64,000 bases of DNA, from the NCBI RefSeq assembly GCF_008386495.1, contig NZ_VTHJ01000015.1:98440-162439 (forward strand), written 5' to 3'. Origin of the DNA: Streptomyces tailanensis. Lineage in GTDB: Bacteria; Actinomycetota; Actinomycetes; Streptomycetales; Streptomycetaceae. The number at the start of each line of letters is the position of its first letter. Positions within the stretch are counted from its first letter, which is position 1. A program made the translations under genes and the position numbers. Shown here in pieces: positions 9,047-17,163 of the stretch. The notes beneath the pieces were generated by a model. The model was given only the letters and a program-made list of their open reading frames with translations, had not been told where the DNA came from and made no database searches.

Positions 9047-9067
9047 CAACAAGGGATTCCGTTGTTG
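9047..9067. promoter_or_regulatory. Near-perfect 21-base palindrome, operator candidate
   Basis: CAACAA and TTGTTG arms enclose a nine-base core that is itself almost symmetric, leaving one mismatched pair plus the centre. It lies between the divergent aldehyde dehydrogenase and NADAR genes, about 50 bases upstream of the first, where a repressor of the polyamine operon would act. Confidence 0.5.
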
Positions 9068-9162
9068 CCTTTTGGTTACGCGACGGAATCTGTCGACCAG
9101 GTGTCCAGCCGGGGTGGAAATTCGGGGACGGATTGTCAGCGGTGGCTGCCAGACTCTCGGAC

Positions 9163-9729
9163 ATGGCGAAGATCGATTCTTGGGACGCCCTGATCAGGGA
9201 GGTCCAGGCGGGGGCGAGGGTCAAGTACCTGCACTTCTGGGGGCACCGGCCGCGGCCCGACGGGCAGGTGGGCGCGAGCTGCCTGAGTCAGTGGTGGCCG
9301 TCGCCGTTCACGGTGGACGGGGTGGAGTACGCGACGGCCGAGCACTGGATGATGGCGTCCAAGGCCCGGCTGTTCGAGGACGCGGAGGCGGAGAGGAAGG
9401 CCCTCGCGGCGTCGGGCCCCGCGCAGGCCAAGAAGGTCGGGCGGCTCGTGCGTGGCTTCGACGAGTCCATATGGGAGCGGGAGCGCTTCGGGATCGTCGT
9501 CGAGGGCAGCGTCCACAAGTTCGCCGCCCACGCGGACCTGCGGGCGTTCCTGCTGGGCACGGGGAACCGCGTACTCGTGGAGGCCAGCCCCCTGGACCGT
9601 GTGTGGGGGATCGGCCTCGCGGCGGACGACGAGCGGGCCATGGACCCCGCGCGGTGGCGGGGCCCGAACCTCCTGGGCTTCGCGCTGATGGCGGCCCGGG
9701 AGCGGTTGCTCTCTGGCGGCGAGGTCTAG
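9163..9729 (+). CDS. NADAR-domain protein (YbiA/DUF1768 family)
   Basis: About 188 residues covering one NADAR domain: an early Trp/Gly-rich strand (LHFWGHRP), LSQWWPSPFTVDGVEYATAEHW, MMASKARLF, and a C-terminal ASPLDRVWGIG. Members are N-glycosidases acting on riboflavin-pathway intermediates or on ADP-ribosyl groups. In-frame GTG and TTG codons 7-10 codons upstream could also start it; no start has a clear ribosome site. Its stop overlaps, tail to tail, the stop of the next gene on the other strand. Confidence 0.85.
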   Translation: MAKIDSWDALIREVQAGARVKYLHFWGHRPRPDGQVGASCLSQWWPSPFTVDGVEYATAEHWMMASKARLFEDAEAERKALAASGPAQAKKVGRLVRGFDESIWERERFGIVVEGSVHKFAAHADLRAFLLGTGNRVLVEASPLDRVWGIGLAADDERAMDPARWRGPNLLGFALMAARERLLSGGEV

Positions 9730-10688
9730 TCGGCGAGTTCGGCCATGTCGCGGGGCTGCAGCACCAGGGACAAGGACGTGGAGTAGCCGTCGTCGTAGAG
9801 GGGGTCGGTGTCCGAGTCGTCGCTGGTGCTGTCCGGCGCCACGATGATGAGGACGATGAAGCCGATGCCCAGCAGGACGCCGGCCGCGCCGCAGATGATC
9901 CCCGCCAGGGCGTGCCCCGGGTTCGTCGCCTCGCCCCGGCGCGCCTTGGCCCGGCCGACGCACCCGAAGATCACGGCCATGATCCCGAGCAGGATCGCCA
10001 GCGGCCACAGACAGAACAGGGCGGCGGCGCAGATCCCGAGAACCATCGCCGCGATCCCCATGCCGTTGCTCGGCGGGGGTGCCATCCCGGGCCAGGCGTA
10101 GCCGAGGCCGCCATAGCCGGGGGCACCGCCGTAACCGGGTGCGCTGTAGCCGACACCACCGTGCGTGTGGGCGCCCGGGTACTGGAGATAGCCGTACGGG
10201 ATGTGGCCAGGCCCGTCAGGGCTGATGGGCGGAGGTGGCACGGGTCCGCCGGGGGCGCCGACGCCGGGTGGGGCGAAGGGTGCGCCGGGCACCGGTGCGG
10301 CATAGGGGGCGCTCGCTGCGGGTGGGGCGAAGGGGTTGCTCGGGGTCGGCGCCTGAGCGGCGGAGGGGTGCGGGCCGCCGGGCGGGGCGAAGGGGTTGGG
10401 AGCGGGAGGTGCGGTGGGTACGGAGGTCGAAGTGGGCTGCGGCCCGCCCGGGGCGGCGAGGGCGTTGGGGCCGGTCCATGGCTGGGGCGTCGCGGGCACC
10501 TGGGGAGCCGTCGACGCGTCAACGCGGGGCTTGTCCAGCTGGACTCTTCGGGTCGCGTCCTCGGGCTCCGGGGCGGCCGCCGCTTCCTCCGACGTCGCGG
10601 CCGAGGTGATGTCCCGCGAGGGCGCCCAGAGGTCCGGCTGGGGGGTGTCGGCCGGCGTCGCCGGAGTCTGTGCCTCGTCGGACGGCAT
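9726..10688 (-). CDS. DUF4190-type membrane protein with Pro-rich N-terminus
   Basis: A 320-residue protein: the first 210 residues are Pro/Ala/Gly-rich and disordered, then come two hydrophobic segments (GMGIAAMVLGICAAALF and ALAGIICGAAGVLLGIGF) separated by an Arg-rich loop, the DUF4190 pattern. A short acidic tail follows. Function is unknown; such proteins are abundant in Streptomyces membranes. It is transcribed away from the deaminase gene across a 197-base gap. Confidence 0.8.
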   Translation of the reverse strand: MPSDEAQTPATPADTPQPDLWAPSRDITSAATSEEAAAAPEPEDATRRVQLDKPRVDASTAPQVPATPQPWTGPNALAAPGGPQPTSTSVPTAPPAPNPFAPPGGPHPSAAQAPTPSNPFAPPAASAPYAAPVPGAPFAPPGVGAPGGPVPPPPISPDGPGHIPYGYLQYPGAHTHGGVGYSAPGYGGAPGYGGLGYAWPGMAPPPSNGMGIAAMVLGICAAALFCLWPLAILLGIMAVIFGCVGRAKARRGEATNPGHALAGIICGAAGVLLGIGFIVLIIVAPDSTSDDSDTDPLYDDGYSTSLSLVLQPRDMAELAD

Positions 10689-10885
10689 GCGCGGGTCCCC
10701 TCTGTGCCGTTCTGTTCCGTTGTGTCCGCCGTACCTGCTACGCCGTACGTTCGGTCATGCTAAGGCCCGGGTTCCGCCGGCGGGACCGCCGCCTACGATG
10801 ATCCCCGAGTCATCGATCAGCCGATCACCCGCGTCCCCCGACGACGACCACGGTCCGGGGCGGACGCCGTCCCCGGGGAGGAACC

Positions 10886-11980
10886 TTGACCGACAACCGC
10901 AACGCGCCCGGCGCATCCGCCGTACCCCCCGTACCGAGCGCATCCGGCACCCGCGACCCGCACGCCTTCATCGCCGGCCTGCCCAAGGCCGAACTGCACG
11001 TGCACCATGTCGGCTCCGCCTCCCCCCGTATCGTCGCGGAACTGGCCGCCCGTCACCCCGACTCCAAGGTGCCGACGGACCCCGAGGCGCTCGCGGACTA
11101 CTTCACGTTCACGGACTTCGCCCACTTCATCCAGGTATATCTGTCCGTCGTCGACCTGATCCGCACCCCGGAGGACGTCCGGCTGCTGACGTTCGAGGTG
11201 GCGCGGGACCTGGCCCGGCAGCAGGTGCGGTACGCCGAACTGACCGTCACCCCGTACTCCTCCACCCGTCGCGGTATCGACGAGCGGGCCTTCATGGAGG
11301 CGATCGAGGACGCCCGCAAGGCGGCGGAGTCCGAGTTCGGGACCGTACTGCGGTGGTGCTTCGACATCCCGGGAGAGGCCGGGCTCGTGTCGGCCGAGGA
11401 GACGGTACGGCTCGCGACCGACGACCGGCTGCGGCCGGAGGGGCTGGTGTCGTTCGGGCTCGGTGGGCCCGAGACCGGCGTACCGCGGCCGCAGTTCAAG
11501 CCGTACTTCGACCGGGCGATCGCGGCCGGGCTCCGGTCGGTGCCGCACGCGGGCGAGACCACCGGGCCGGAGACGGTCTGGGACGCGCTCACCGAGCTGC
11601 GCGCCGAGCGCATCGGCCACGGCACGAGCTCCGCGCAGGACCCGAAGCTCCTCGCCCACCTCGCCGAGCACCGCATCGCCCTGGAGGTCTGCCCGACGTC
11701 CAACATCGCCACGCGCGCGGTCCGCACCCTCGACGAGCACCCGATCAAGGAGTTCGTGCGGGCGGGCGTCCTGGTCACCATCAACTCCGACGACCCGCCG
11801 ATGTTCGGCACGGACCTCAACAACGAGTACGCCATCGCCGCGCGGCTCCTCGACCTCGACGAGCAGGGGCTCGCCGCGCTCGCGAAGAACGCGGTGGCGG
11901 CGTCCTTCCTCGACGAGCCCGGCAAGGCCCGCCTGTCCGACGAGATCGACTCCTACACTTCGACCTGGCTCACCCCCTGA
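10886..11980 (+). CDS. Adenosine deaminase family; probable aminodeoxyfutalosine deaminase
   Basis: A 364-residue metal-dependent deaminase. Metal ligands are visible as HVH at 38-40, His221 in HAGE, and SDDP at 301-304, with GHGT around 244-247 and CPTSNIATRA. The first motif reads HVHHVGSA, not the HxHLDG of classical adenosine deaminases, hinting at a different purine nucleoside. From memory, the S. coelicolor gene in this neighbourhood deaminates aminodeoxyfutalosine in the futalosine menaquinone pathway, so I infer that role here. The TTG start follows a strong GGGGAGGAA ribosome site. The phosphodiesterase gene follows closely. Confidence 0.85.
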   Translation: MTDNRNAPGASAVPPVPSASGTRDPHAFIAGLPKAELHVHHVGSASPRIVAELAARHPDSKVPTDPEALADYFTFTDFAHFIQVYLSVVDLIRTPEDVRLLTFEVARDLARQQVRYAELTVTPYSSTRRGIDERAFMEAIEDARKAAESEFGTVLRWCFDIPGEAGLVSAEETVRLATDDRLRPEGLVSFGLGGPETGVPRPQFKPYFDRAIAAGLRSVPHAGETTGPETVWDALTELRAERIGHGTSSAQDPKLLAHLAEHRIALEVCPTSNIATRAVRTLDEHPIKEFVRAGVLVTINSDDPPMFGTDLNNEYAIAARLLDLDEQGLAALAKNAVAASFLDEPGKARLSDEIDSYTSTWLTP

Positions 11981-12012
11981 CTCCCTGAGACTCTCCTGCC
12001 CCCTGACCCACA

Positions 12013-12714
12013 ATGGACCCCATGCGCACCGTGACCGCCGTGGCCCATCGCGGCGCCCCGTACCGCCACCGCGAGAACACCCTCGTCTCCCTGCGGACCG
12101 CGCTCGAACTGGGCGCGGACGCCGTCGAGTTCGACGTACGGTCGACCCGTGACGGCGTGCCCGTCCTGCTGCACGACTCGACGCTGAACCGGTTGTGGGA
12201 GCTGGACCGGCCGCTGACGGCGCTCTCCGCCGCCGAGCTGCGGGGGCTCACGGCCGACGGGGTGCCGACGCTGGCCGACGCGCTGCTCACCACCGGGGAC
12301 AGCCGGGTCATGGTCGACCTGCCCGGCGCGGCCGACCCCCGGGCGGTGCGGCGGATCGTGGGCGTCGTACGGGAGTGCGGAGCCGAGGAGCGGGTGTACT
12401 ACAGCGCCGGCCCCGACACCATGCTCGCGGTGCGCGCGGCCGACCCCACCGCCGAGATCGCCCTCACCTGGAAAACCCTCGCACCCCCGCGCCCGGCCCT
12501 CCTCGACGCCATACGCCCACACTGGCTCAACTACCGCTTCAGCCTGGTGAGCCGACCCCTCGCCGACCGCGTCCACCGCGACGGCTACCTCCTCTCCGCC
12601 TGGACCCCCGACACCCGCCGCTCCATGCGACGACTACTGGCCCTCGGCGTCGACTCCATCACCACAAACCGCATCGACGCGTTGTGCGCCCTGCGGGGCG
12701 GCAGCGCCCCGTAA
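12013..12714 (+). CDS. Glycerophosphodiester phosphodiesterase
   Basis: A 233-residue GDPD-family TIM barrel. The catalytic start HRGAPYRHRENT (about 14-25), the metal-binding EFDVRSTRDG, VPVLLHD with the second His, and a C-terminal SAWTPDT are all present. It hydrolyses glycerophosphodiesters to glycerol-3-phosphate and an alcohol. The ATG at 12013 or 12022 may be used; neither has a clear ribosome site, consistent with translation coupled to the deaminase gene 32 bases upstream. Confidence 0.88.
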   Translation: MDPMRTVTAVAHRGAPYRHRENTLVSLRTALELGADAVEFDVRSTRDGVPVLLHDSTLNRLWELDRPLTALSAAELRGLTADGVPTLADALLTTGDSRVMVDLPGAADPRAVRRIVGVVRECGAEERVYYSAGPDTMLAVRAADPTAEIALTWKTLAPPRPALLDAIRPHWLNYRFSLVSRPLADRVHRDGYLLSAWTPDTRRSMRRLLALGVDSITTNRIDALCALRGGSAP

Positions 12715-12760
12715 GGGGCGCGGGGAACGGCGCGACCAGCCACAAACCCACCCGCACACG
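12713..12760. repeat. Streptomyces-type extragenic element
   Basis: The block starting at the stop codon, aggggcgcggggaacggcg followed by cgaccagccacaaaccc, matches a family of intergenic sequences I recognise as common between Streptomyces genes. A related GGGGCGCGG hairpin sits at 20931-20949. Confidence 0.45.
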
Positions 12761-12801
12761 CCAGAACACCGCAGCGACCGACCTCTTGGGCGCGTGCGCC
12801 G

Positions 12802-14493
12802 CTACACCTCCGACCGCTGCGCCACCGTCGCCGCGTCCTTGGGGGTCTTCCGCGTGACGTACTGCGGTACGGGTGTCGTGTCCTTGCCGTTGTCGCGGAC
12901 GAGGCCGTAGCGGAGGGCGCCCTGGTCGGGGCCGGTGTTGACGTCCTCGGTGATCGCGTCCCAGGTGGAGGGGGCGACGGTGACGCCGTAGTCGGCGCCG
13001 CGTTCGTTCTGGGTGAGGGTGACGGTGCCGTCGAGGTAGAAGTACTCGTTCTGCCACATCTGCTGGGTGCCGTCCGGCAGGACGATGTAGCCGGTGTCGG
13101 GGCCTCCCATGCCGGAGGACTTGCCGTCGGCGGACGTCGTGTCGTCCATACGGCGGCCGCCGCCGGAGGCCACGTGGAAGAGCTCGCCCTTCAAGCCGGT
13201 CCAGGCGGGCATGACCAGGGCGCCCGGCCGGTACTGCGGCGAGAGCTGCCAGCGGACGAGGACATAGCCCTTGCCGGTCAGGGTCACGCTGTCACCACGA
13301 TGGTTCATCACGGCGCGCGCGCCACCGCTGCTCGTGACGCCGGTCTCGGTCCGGCGGGGGAGGGTGCCGGGCGCGGTGTTCGGGTCCGGGGCCCGGTCCA
13401 CGGCGTCCACGACACTGCCGTACAGGCCGGTCTTCCTCGTCGGCGACGGGGAGGCGGACGGCGAGGGCGAGGCGGAGGGAGACGGAGAGCGGGACGGCTC
13501 GGACGCGGGCGGGCGAGCCGTGCTCAGCGCCGTGGGCGCCGCCTGTGGCGGCCGCGCGTCCGGGGTCGTCACCACGTACGCGCCCCCGGCGACGAACGTC
13601 GCGCCCGCCGTCACCGCCACGGCGGGCTGGGTGAGCGCGCCCAACAGCTTGGCGGACCAGCCCACCGAGGCCGTGGCCGACGCGGCCGCCGTCGCCGCGA
13701 CCGCCGTCTTGCCGCCGAACGCCAGGGACAGCGTGAAGCCGACGGGAATGGGGACGAGGGCGAGGCCGACGAGGAGCCGTTCGGCGGGTACGACGACCTG
13801 GCCGCGCCGGCCGTGGCCGTCGCAGCGGGAGCAGCCGCGGATGTGCCGGGCGATGCGCTTGCGCCACACCGAGTCGGGCTGCCCGTTCCAGCGGGCGGTC
13901 ACGGCGCCCAGGTCGGAGCAGGAGGAGTCGAGGGCGCGGACGATGCCCCGGGCGGTCTCCAGCCGGGCCTTCATCCGCTGCACCCGGACGGCGGCGTGCT
14001 GCCGGTTGATGCCGACCGCGGCCGCGAGTTCCCGCCGGGTGAGTTCGCCGGCGACCTCCAGCCACCACAGGGACAGCAGCTGCCGGTCCTCGTCGTCGAG
14101 CCACCGGACCGCTTCCGCGACCTCACGCCGCTGGCCCTCCAACTGCAGCCGCAGGACAGTCAGTTCGGCGAAGTCGGCAGCGCCGGTGCCGTACGCGTCG
14201 TCGTCCTCGCCGAGCGGGTCGGCCGTGCGCCGTCGCGCCCGGTCGCGTATCTGCCGCATCGCGATGGCGACCAGCCATGACCGGAAACTGTCCGGATCCC
14301 GCAGCGTTTCGAGGTTGTCGACCGCGCGCAGCATGGTCTCCTGCACGACGTCGTCGACGTCCGCGTGGCCGTTGAGGGCACGGCCCACGATGTTGTAGAC
14401 GAGCGGCAGCCAGCCCTCGACCAGCTCGTCGAGGGCGCGCCGGTCGCCTGCCTGCGCGGCCGCGATGGTGGAGCGCCACTGCCGCCCGTCCAC
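12802..14493 (-). CDS. ECF-like sigma factor fused to zinc anti-sigma motif, membrane segment and outer domain
   Basis: This 563-residue protein begins with sigma-70 region 2 (about 10-90, DVDDVVQETMLRAV) and region 4 (about 110-185, LTRRELAAAVGINRQHAAVR). Then comes HIRGCSRC (217-224), the H-x3-C-x2-C motif of zinc-dependent anti-sigma factors, then two hydrophobic segments (about 240-260 and 285-307), a Ser/Pro linker (about 318-360) and a 190-residue C-terminal domain that would lie outside the cell. A sigma factor tied to the membrane with its own sensor domain is unusual. The GTG at 14493 follows GGGAGGAAC and is preferred over a GTG ten codons upstream. The target genes are unknown. Confidence 0.85.
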   Translation of the reverse strand: MDGRQWRSTIAAAQAGDRRALDELVEGWLPLVYNIVGRALNGHADVDDVVQETMLRAVDNLETLRDPDSFRSWLVAIAMRQIRDRARRRTADPLGEDDDAYGTGAADFAELTVLRLQLEGQRREVAEAVRWLDDEDRQLLSLWWLEVAGELTRRELAAAVGINRQHAAVRVQRMKARLETARGIVRALDSSCSDLGAVTARWNGQPDSVWRKRIARHIRGCSRCDGHGRRGQVVVPAERLLVGLALVPIPVGFTLSLAFGGKTAVAATAAASATASVGWSAKLLGALTQPAVAVTAGATFVAGGAYVVTTPDARPPQAAPTALSTARPPASEPSRSPSPSASPSPSASPSPTRKTGLYGSVVDAVDRAPDPNTAPGTLPRRTETGVTSSGGARAVMNHRGDSVTLTGKGYVLVRWQLSPQYRPGALVMPAWTGLKGELFHVASGGGRRMDDTTSADGKSSGMGGPDTGYIVLPDGTQQMWQNEYFYLDGTVTLTQNERGADYGVTVAPSTWDAITEDVNTGPDQGALRYGLVRDNGKDTTPVPQYVTRKTPKDAATVAQRSEV

Positions 14494-14662
14494 GTACGTT
14501 CCTCCCGCTCCCGCTGGGCTCACCTGATCACTCGGCTGTTTTCCGTACCTTCTCAGCCATTCCCGTGATGCAGGAAACCCGCGAGGCGGAGATCACACCA
14601 CTCACACCGTTCATACGGCTCACTCCTGTACGTGGGGGAACAGGGGTCGCCTGTGGAGACGG

Positions 14663-14699
14663 GGCGGGGCGAGGGGGATAACACTTTTTCCGCCCCGCC
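14663..14699. terminator. GC-rich hairpin after the small membrane protein gene
   Basis: Arms GGCGGGGCG (14663-14671) and CGCCCCGCC (14691-14699) surround a 19-base loop, 31 bases beyond the stop of the minus-strand gene. Confidence 0.5.
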
Positions 14700-14729
14700 T
14701 TCGTCTCGTACGTACGAAACCGGCCGCGC

Positions 14730-15263
14730 TCAGCCCGCGGCGGCCACGGTGGCCGGGGGCGCGACCGGTGGTGTCATCGCCTCCAGCCGTTTGATCCGCT
14801 TCCACACGACGTACAGCGGGATCACGCCGAACACCCCGAACGACATGTCGATCAACGACCACCAGAGGGGGATCCCCCGGATCGGGCCGCAGATCAGAGC
14901 CAGCGGGATGATCCCGGCACAGGCGATCATCCCGACCTCGACGACCCAGATGTTGCGGACCGGGTCGCGGTACGGGCCGTAGAAGGCGACCGCGATGACG
15001 AGGTGCGCGAAGGCCAGCCAGTCCGTGCCGTACAGCAGGAACGGGTACTCGGCGTCGGCCTCGCCCAACCCCGCCCGCACCCGCTCGATCCACTCCATGA
15101 GCCCCGGCAGGTACTCCCCGACGGACAGCGAACGCATCAACTCCTCGGTCCACCGCAGCTCATGGACCAACGTGAACGCCGTGGCGCCGCTCAGCACCAG
15201 ACAGACGACGAAGAAGACCAGCCACGCACGGATGCCCTTCACCAGGGCGGCTCTGTCGCTCAT
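14730..15263 (-). CDS. Small integral membrane protein of unknown function
   Basis: The 177-residue product has four probable membrane spans: AWLVFFVVCLVLSGATAF, the region around WLAFAHLVIAVAFYG, VGMIACAGIIPLALICG, and SLIDMSFGVFGVIPLYVVW. Between spans one and two is a 55-residue charged loop. I recall similar short proteins in Streptomyces without assigned function. The ATG at 15263 is preferred over a longer frame because the hydrophobic start follows it. A 14-base palindrome sits 22 bases upstream of the start and probably governs it. Confidence 0.75.
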   Translation of the reverse strand: MSDRAALVKGIRAWLVFFVVCLVLSGATAFTLVHELRWTEELMRSLSVGEYLPGLMEWIERVRAGLGEADAEYPFLLYGTDWLAFAHLVIAVAFYGPYRDPVRNIWVVEVGMIACAGIIPLALICGPIRGIPLWWSLIDMSFGVFGVIPLYVVWKRIKRLEAMTPPVAPPATVAAAG

Positions 15264-15284
15264 GCCTGAAGCGTACGCCCCGAC

Positions 15285-15298
15285 TTGAACGCGTTCAA
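15285..15298. promoter_or_regulatory. Perfect 14-base palindrome TTGAACGCGTTCAA
   Basis: A perfect two-fold symmetric site 22 bases upstream of the minus-strand membrane protein start. Sites of this size and symmetry are typical of dimeric TetR, LacI or GntR regulators. No regulator gene is adjacent. Confidence 0.5.
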
Positions 15299-15355
15299 AA
15301 CAACCCCCTCGGGTGGCCGGGGAAACAATTCGTGGCGACCGTGTGTGGATAATGC

Positions 15356-15388
15356 AACCACCCACCAACCACCCACCAACCACCCACT
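15356..15388. repeat. Three 11-base direct repeats, unit aaccacccacc
   Basis: Three tandem copies lie in the 226-base gap upstream of the YceI gene. They are too short and spacer-free for CRISPR and may be slippage products or a protein-binding array. Confidence 0.7.
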
Positions 15389-15489
15389 ACCTGATGACGC
15401 TTTATCAGCCTTTCAAGGACGAATCCGACCCCGCATTGATCCCGTAGAAGACTTGCGGCATTTTCTGTCGTGCCGTAATTACGTGAATC

Positions 15490-16149
15490 ATGAACCTGTT
15501 CAACCGTGCTGCGTCCCTGCGCCGCTCGGCATCCCCCACAGCTACACAACTCCCCCACGGCTCACGGGCTTTCGGTCAGGCCGGCCCGCCGGATCCCGCC
15601 CTCGCGGCGCTGACCGGAGAATGGATGATCGACCGGGCGCACAGTCGCATCGGTTTCTCCGTACGCCACGCATTGGTGACGACCGTGCGCGGCGCTTTCA
15701 CGGAGTATCAGAGCCGGCTCTACTTCGACGGCCGCGATCCGTCCCGCTCACAGGCCGAGATCGTCCTGTCCACCGCGTCCGTCGACACCGGCGTGGAACA
15801 GCGCGACGCCCATTTGGTCGGCCGCGACTTCCTGGACGCCGCGGCCCATCCCCGAATGCGCTTCGCCAGTACGGCGGTCCGCCTCGTGGGCAGTGACGTC
15901 TACCGCATGACCGGCGATCTCACGATCAAGAACATCACCCGCCCCGTCGACCTGGAACTCACCTATATAGGACACGTCACCGACCCCTTCGGATACGAAC
16001 GAGTCGGATTCGACGGCACGACCACCATCAATCGTTCCGAATGGGGCCTCACCTACAACCAGAGACTGGCCGAGGGCGGCGCCATGGTGAGCGAAAAAAT
16101 CCGCCTGCAATTCGACATAGCCGCCATCCGGACTCTCCCCGGAAACTGA
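15490..16149 (+). CDS. YceI-family lipocalin-like protein
   Basis: A 219-residue protein; from residue 43 the YceI signature runs EWMIDRAHSRIGFSVRHALV, followed by GDLTIKNITRPVDLEL and a C-terminal NRSEWGL. YceI domains are beta-barrels that bind isoprenoid or other long-chain lipids. The first 40 residues are variable and contain no clear signal peptide, so a cytoplasmic location is likely. It is a single gene ending in a strong hairpin. Confidence 0.9.
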   Translation: MNLFNRAASLRRSASPTATQLPHGSRAFGQAGPPDPALAALTGEWMIDRAHSRIGFSVRHALVTTVRGAFTEYQSRLYFDGRDPSRSQAEIVLSTASVDTGVEQRDAHLVGRDFLDAAAHPRMRFASTAVRLVGSDVYRMTGDLTIKNITRPVDLELTYIGHVTDPFGYERVGFDGTTTINRSEWGLTYNQRLAEGGAMVSEKIRLQFDIAAIRTLPGN

Positions 16150-16180
16150 CAGAACGCCTCCCGTAACCGGAATTCCCGAG

Positions 16181-16210
16181 AAGGCCCACACGCCCTGTTG
16201 TGTGGGCCTT
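16181..16210. terminator. Perfect hairpin after the YceI gene
   Basis: Eleven-base perfect arms AAGGCCCACAC and GTGTGGGCCTT with an eight-base loop, 31 bases after the stop. Confidence 0.8.
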
Positions 16211-16390
16211 CGAACGTTGCCCTGACAGTCATCGCACGGCTCCGGGACCCCAACGGCCCCTGCGGACAGGGCCGTTCAGCCCCACGGTCACCGACCTTCG
16301 GCATCCGGCGGGCACCGTCGCGCGAGACGAGAGTGAGGGGCGTCAGAGACCGAACGGATCGCCTCCACCCTCCCCGAAGGGATCACCGCC
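16211..16390. other. Intergenic upstream of the stress cluster
   Basis: No gene is seen between the YceI terminator and the DoxX gene. It should carry the promoter of the stress cluster, but I see no convincing boxes. Confidence 0.4.
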
Positions 16391-17026
16391 ATGGCCGTGC
16401 ACGACCACCCTCACCGGAGCCCGGGCCTGCGCCTGCCGTCCTTCCGCAGGAACCGGGACGCACCCGTGTCCGAGTCCCAGTCCGCCGTGTCGGCAGCCGC
16501 CGACACCCACTCCGCGCGGGCCTACGTCTTCGCGTCCCTGCGCCTGCTCACCGGGTTCGTCTTCCTGTGGGCCTTCCTCGACAAGACCTTCGGCCTCGGC
16601 TACGCCACCCGGTCCGGCAAGGGGTGGATCGACGGCGGTTCGCCCACCAAGGGCTTCCTGAGCGGCGTGGCCGCCGGGCCGATGGAGTCCACGTTCCACT
16701 CCTGGGCGGGGGACGCCTGGGCCGACTGGCTGTTCATGTTCGGTCTGCTCTGGATAGGTGTCGCGCTGATCGCCGGTGTGGCGCTGCGGTTCGCGGCCGT
16801 CGCGGGCACCTTGATGATGGCGCTGATGTGGGTCGCGGAGTGGCCGCCCGCGCAGCACCTCTCGGGCGGCTCCCCGAGCATGTCGACGAACCCCTTCGCC
16901 GAGTACCACCTCGTCTACGCCGTCGTCCTGATCGCCCTGGCCGCCGTCTCCGCCGGGGACACCCTCGGCCTCGGCAGGGTCTGGGCCAAGCTCCCGCTGG
17001 TTCGTCGCGGCCGCTGGCTGCGCTGA
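16391..17026 (+). CDS. DoxX-family membrane protein
   Basis: The 211-residue protein has a 40-residue polar N-terminus and four membrane spans, beginning VFASLRLLTGFVFLWAFLDK, the typical DoxX start, and ending with a basic tail. DoxX proteins act in membrane redox reactions and thiol stress. A large periplasmic loop after span one contains GSPTKGFLSG. The genes after it, universal stress proteins and an alcohol dehydrogenase, point to a hypoxia or redox stress response. The ATG follows a GAAGGGA site. Confidence 0.82.
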   Translation: MAVHDHPHRSPGLRLPSFRRNRDAPVSESQSAVSAAADTHSARAYVFASLRLLTGFVFLWAFLDKTFGLGYATRSGKGWIDGGSPTKGFLSGVAAGPMESTFHSWAGDAWADWLFMFGLLWIGVALIAGVALRFAAVAGTLMMALMWVAEWPPAQHLSGGSPSMSTNPFAEYHLVYAVVLIALAAVSAGDTLGLGRVWAKLPLVRRGRWLR

Positions 17027-17109
17027 CCGCAGGAGGGGCCGGCGAGGGCCGGTCGGCCCACGGCAGGGACATACGGCCCCTGCCCTGGGCCTCACCCGAG
17101 GACAAAGCT

Positions 17110-17128
17110 CGAATCGGGCCCCGATTCG
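17110..17128. promoter_or_regulatory. Perfect 19-base palindrome before the broken stress gene
   Basis: Nine-base arms CGAATCGGG and CCCGATTCG meet around a single central C, 36 bases before the start. It could be an operator or, as RNA, a short hairpin too tight-looped to form well, which favours protein binding. Confidence 0.5.
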
Positions 17129-17163
17129 GGTCCCCGCATCGGGAGATTCAAGAGGTGGAGATC

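Noticed and set aside
15356..15388. CRISPR array
   Set aside because: Units are 11 bases with no spacers and no cas genes are present.
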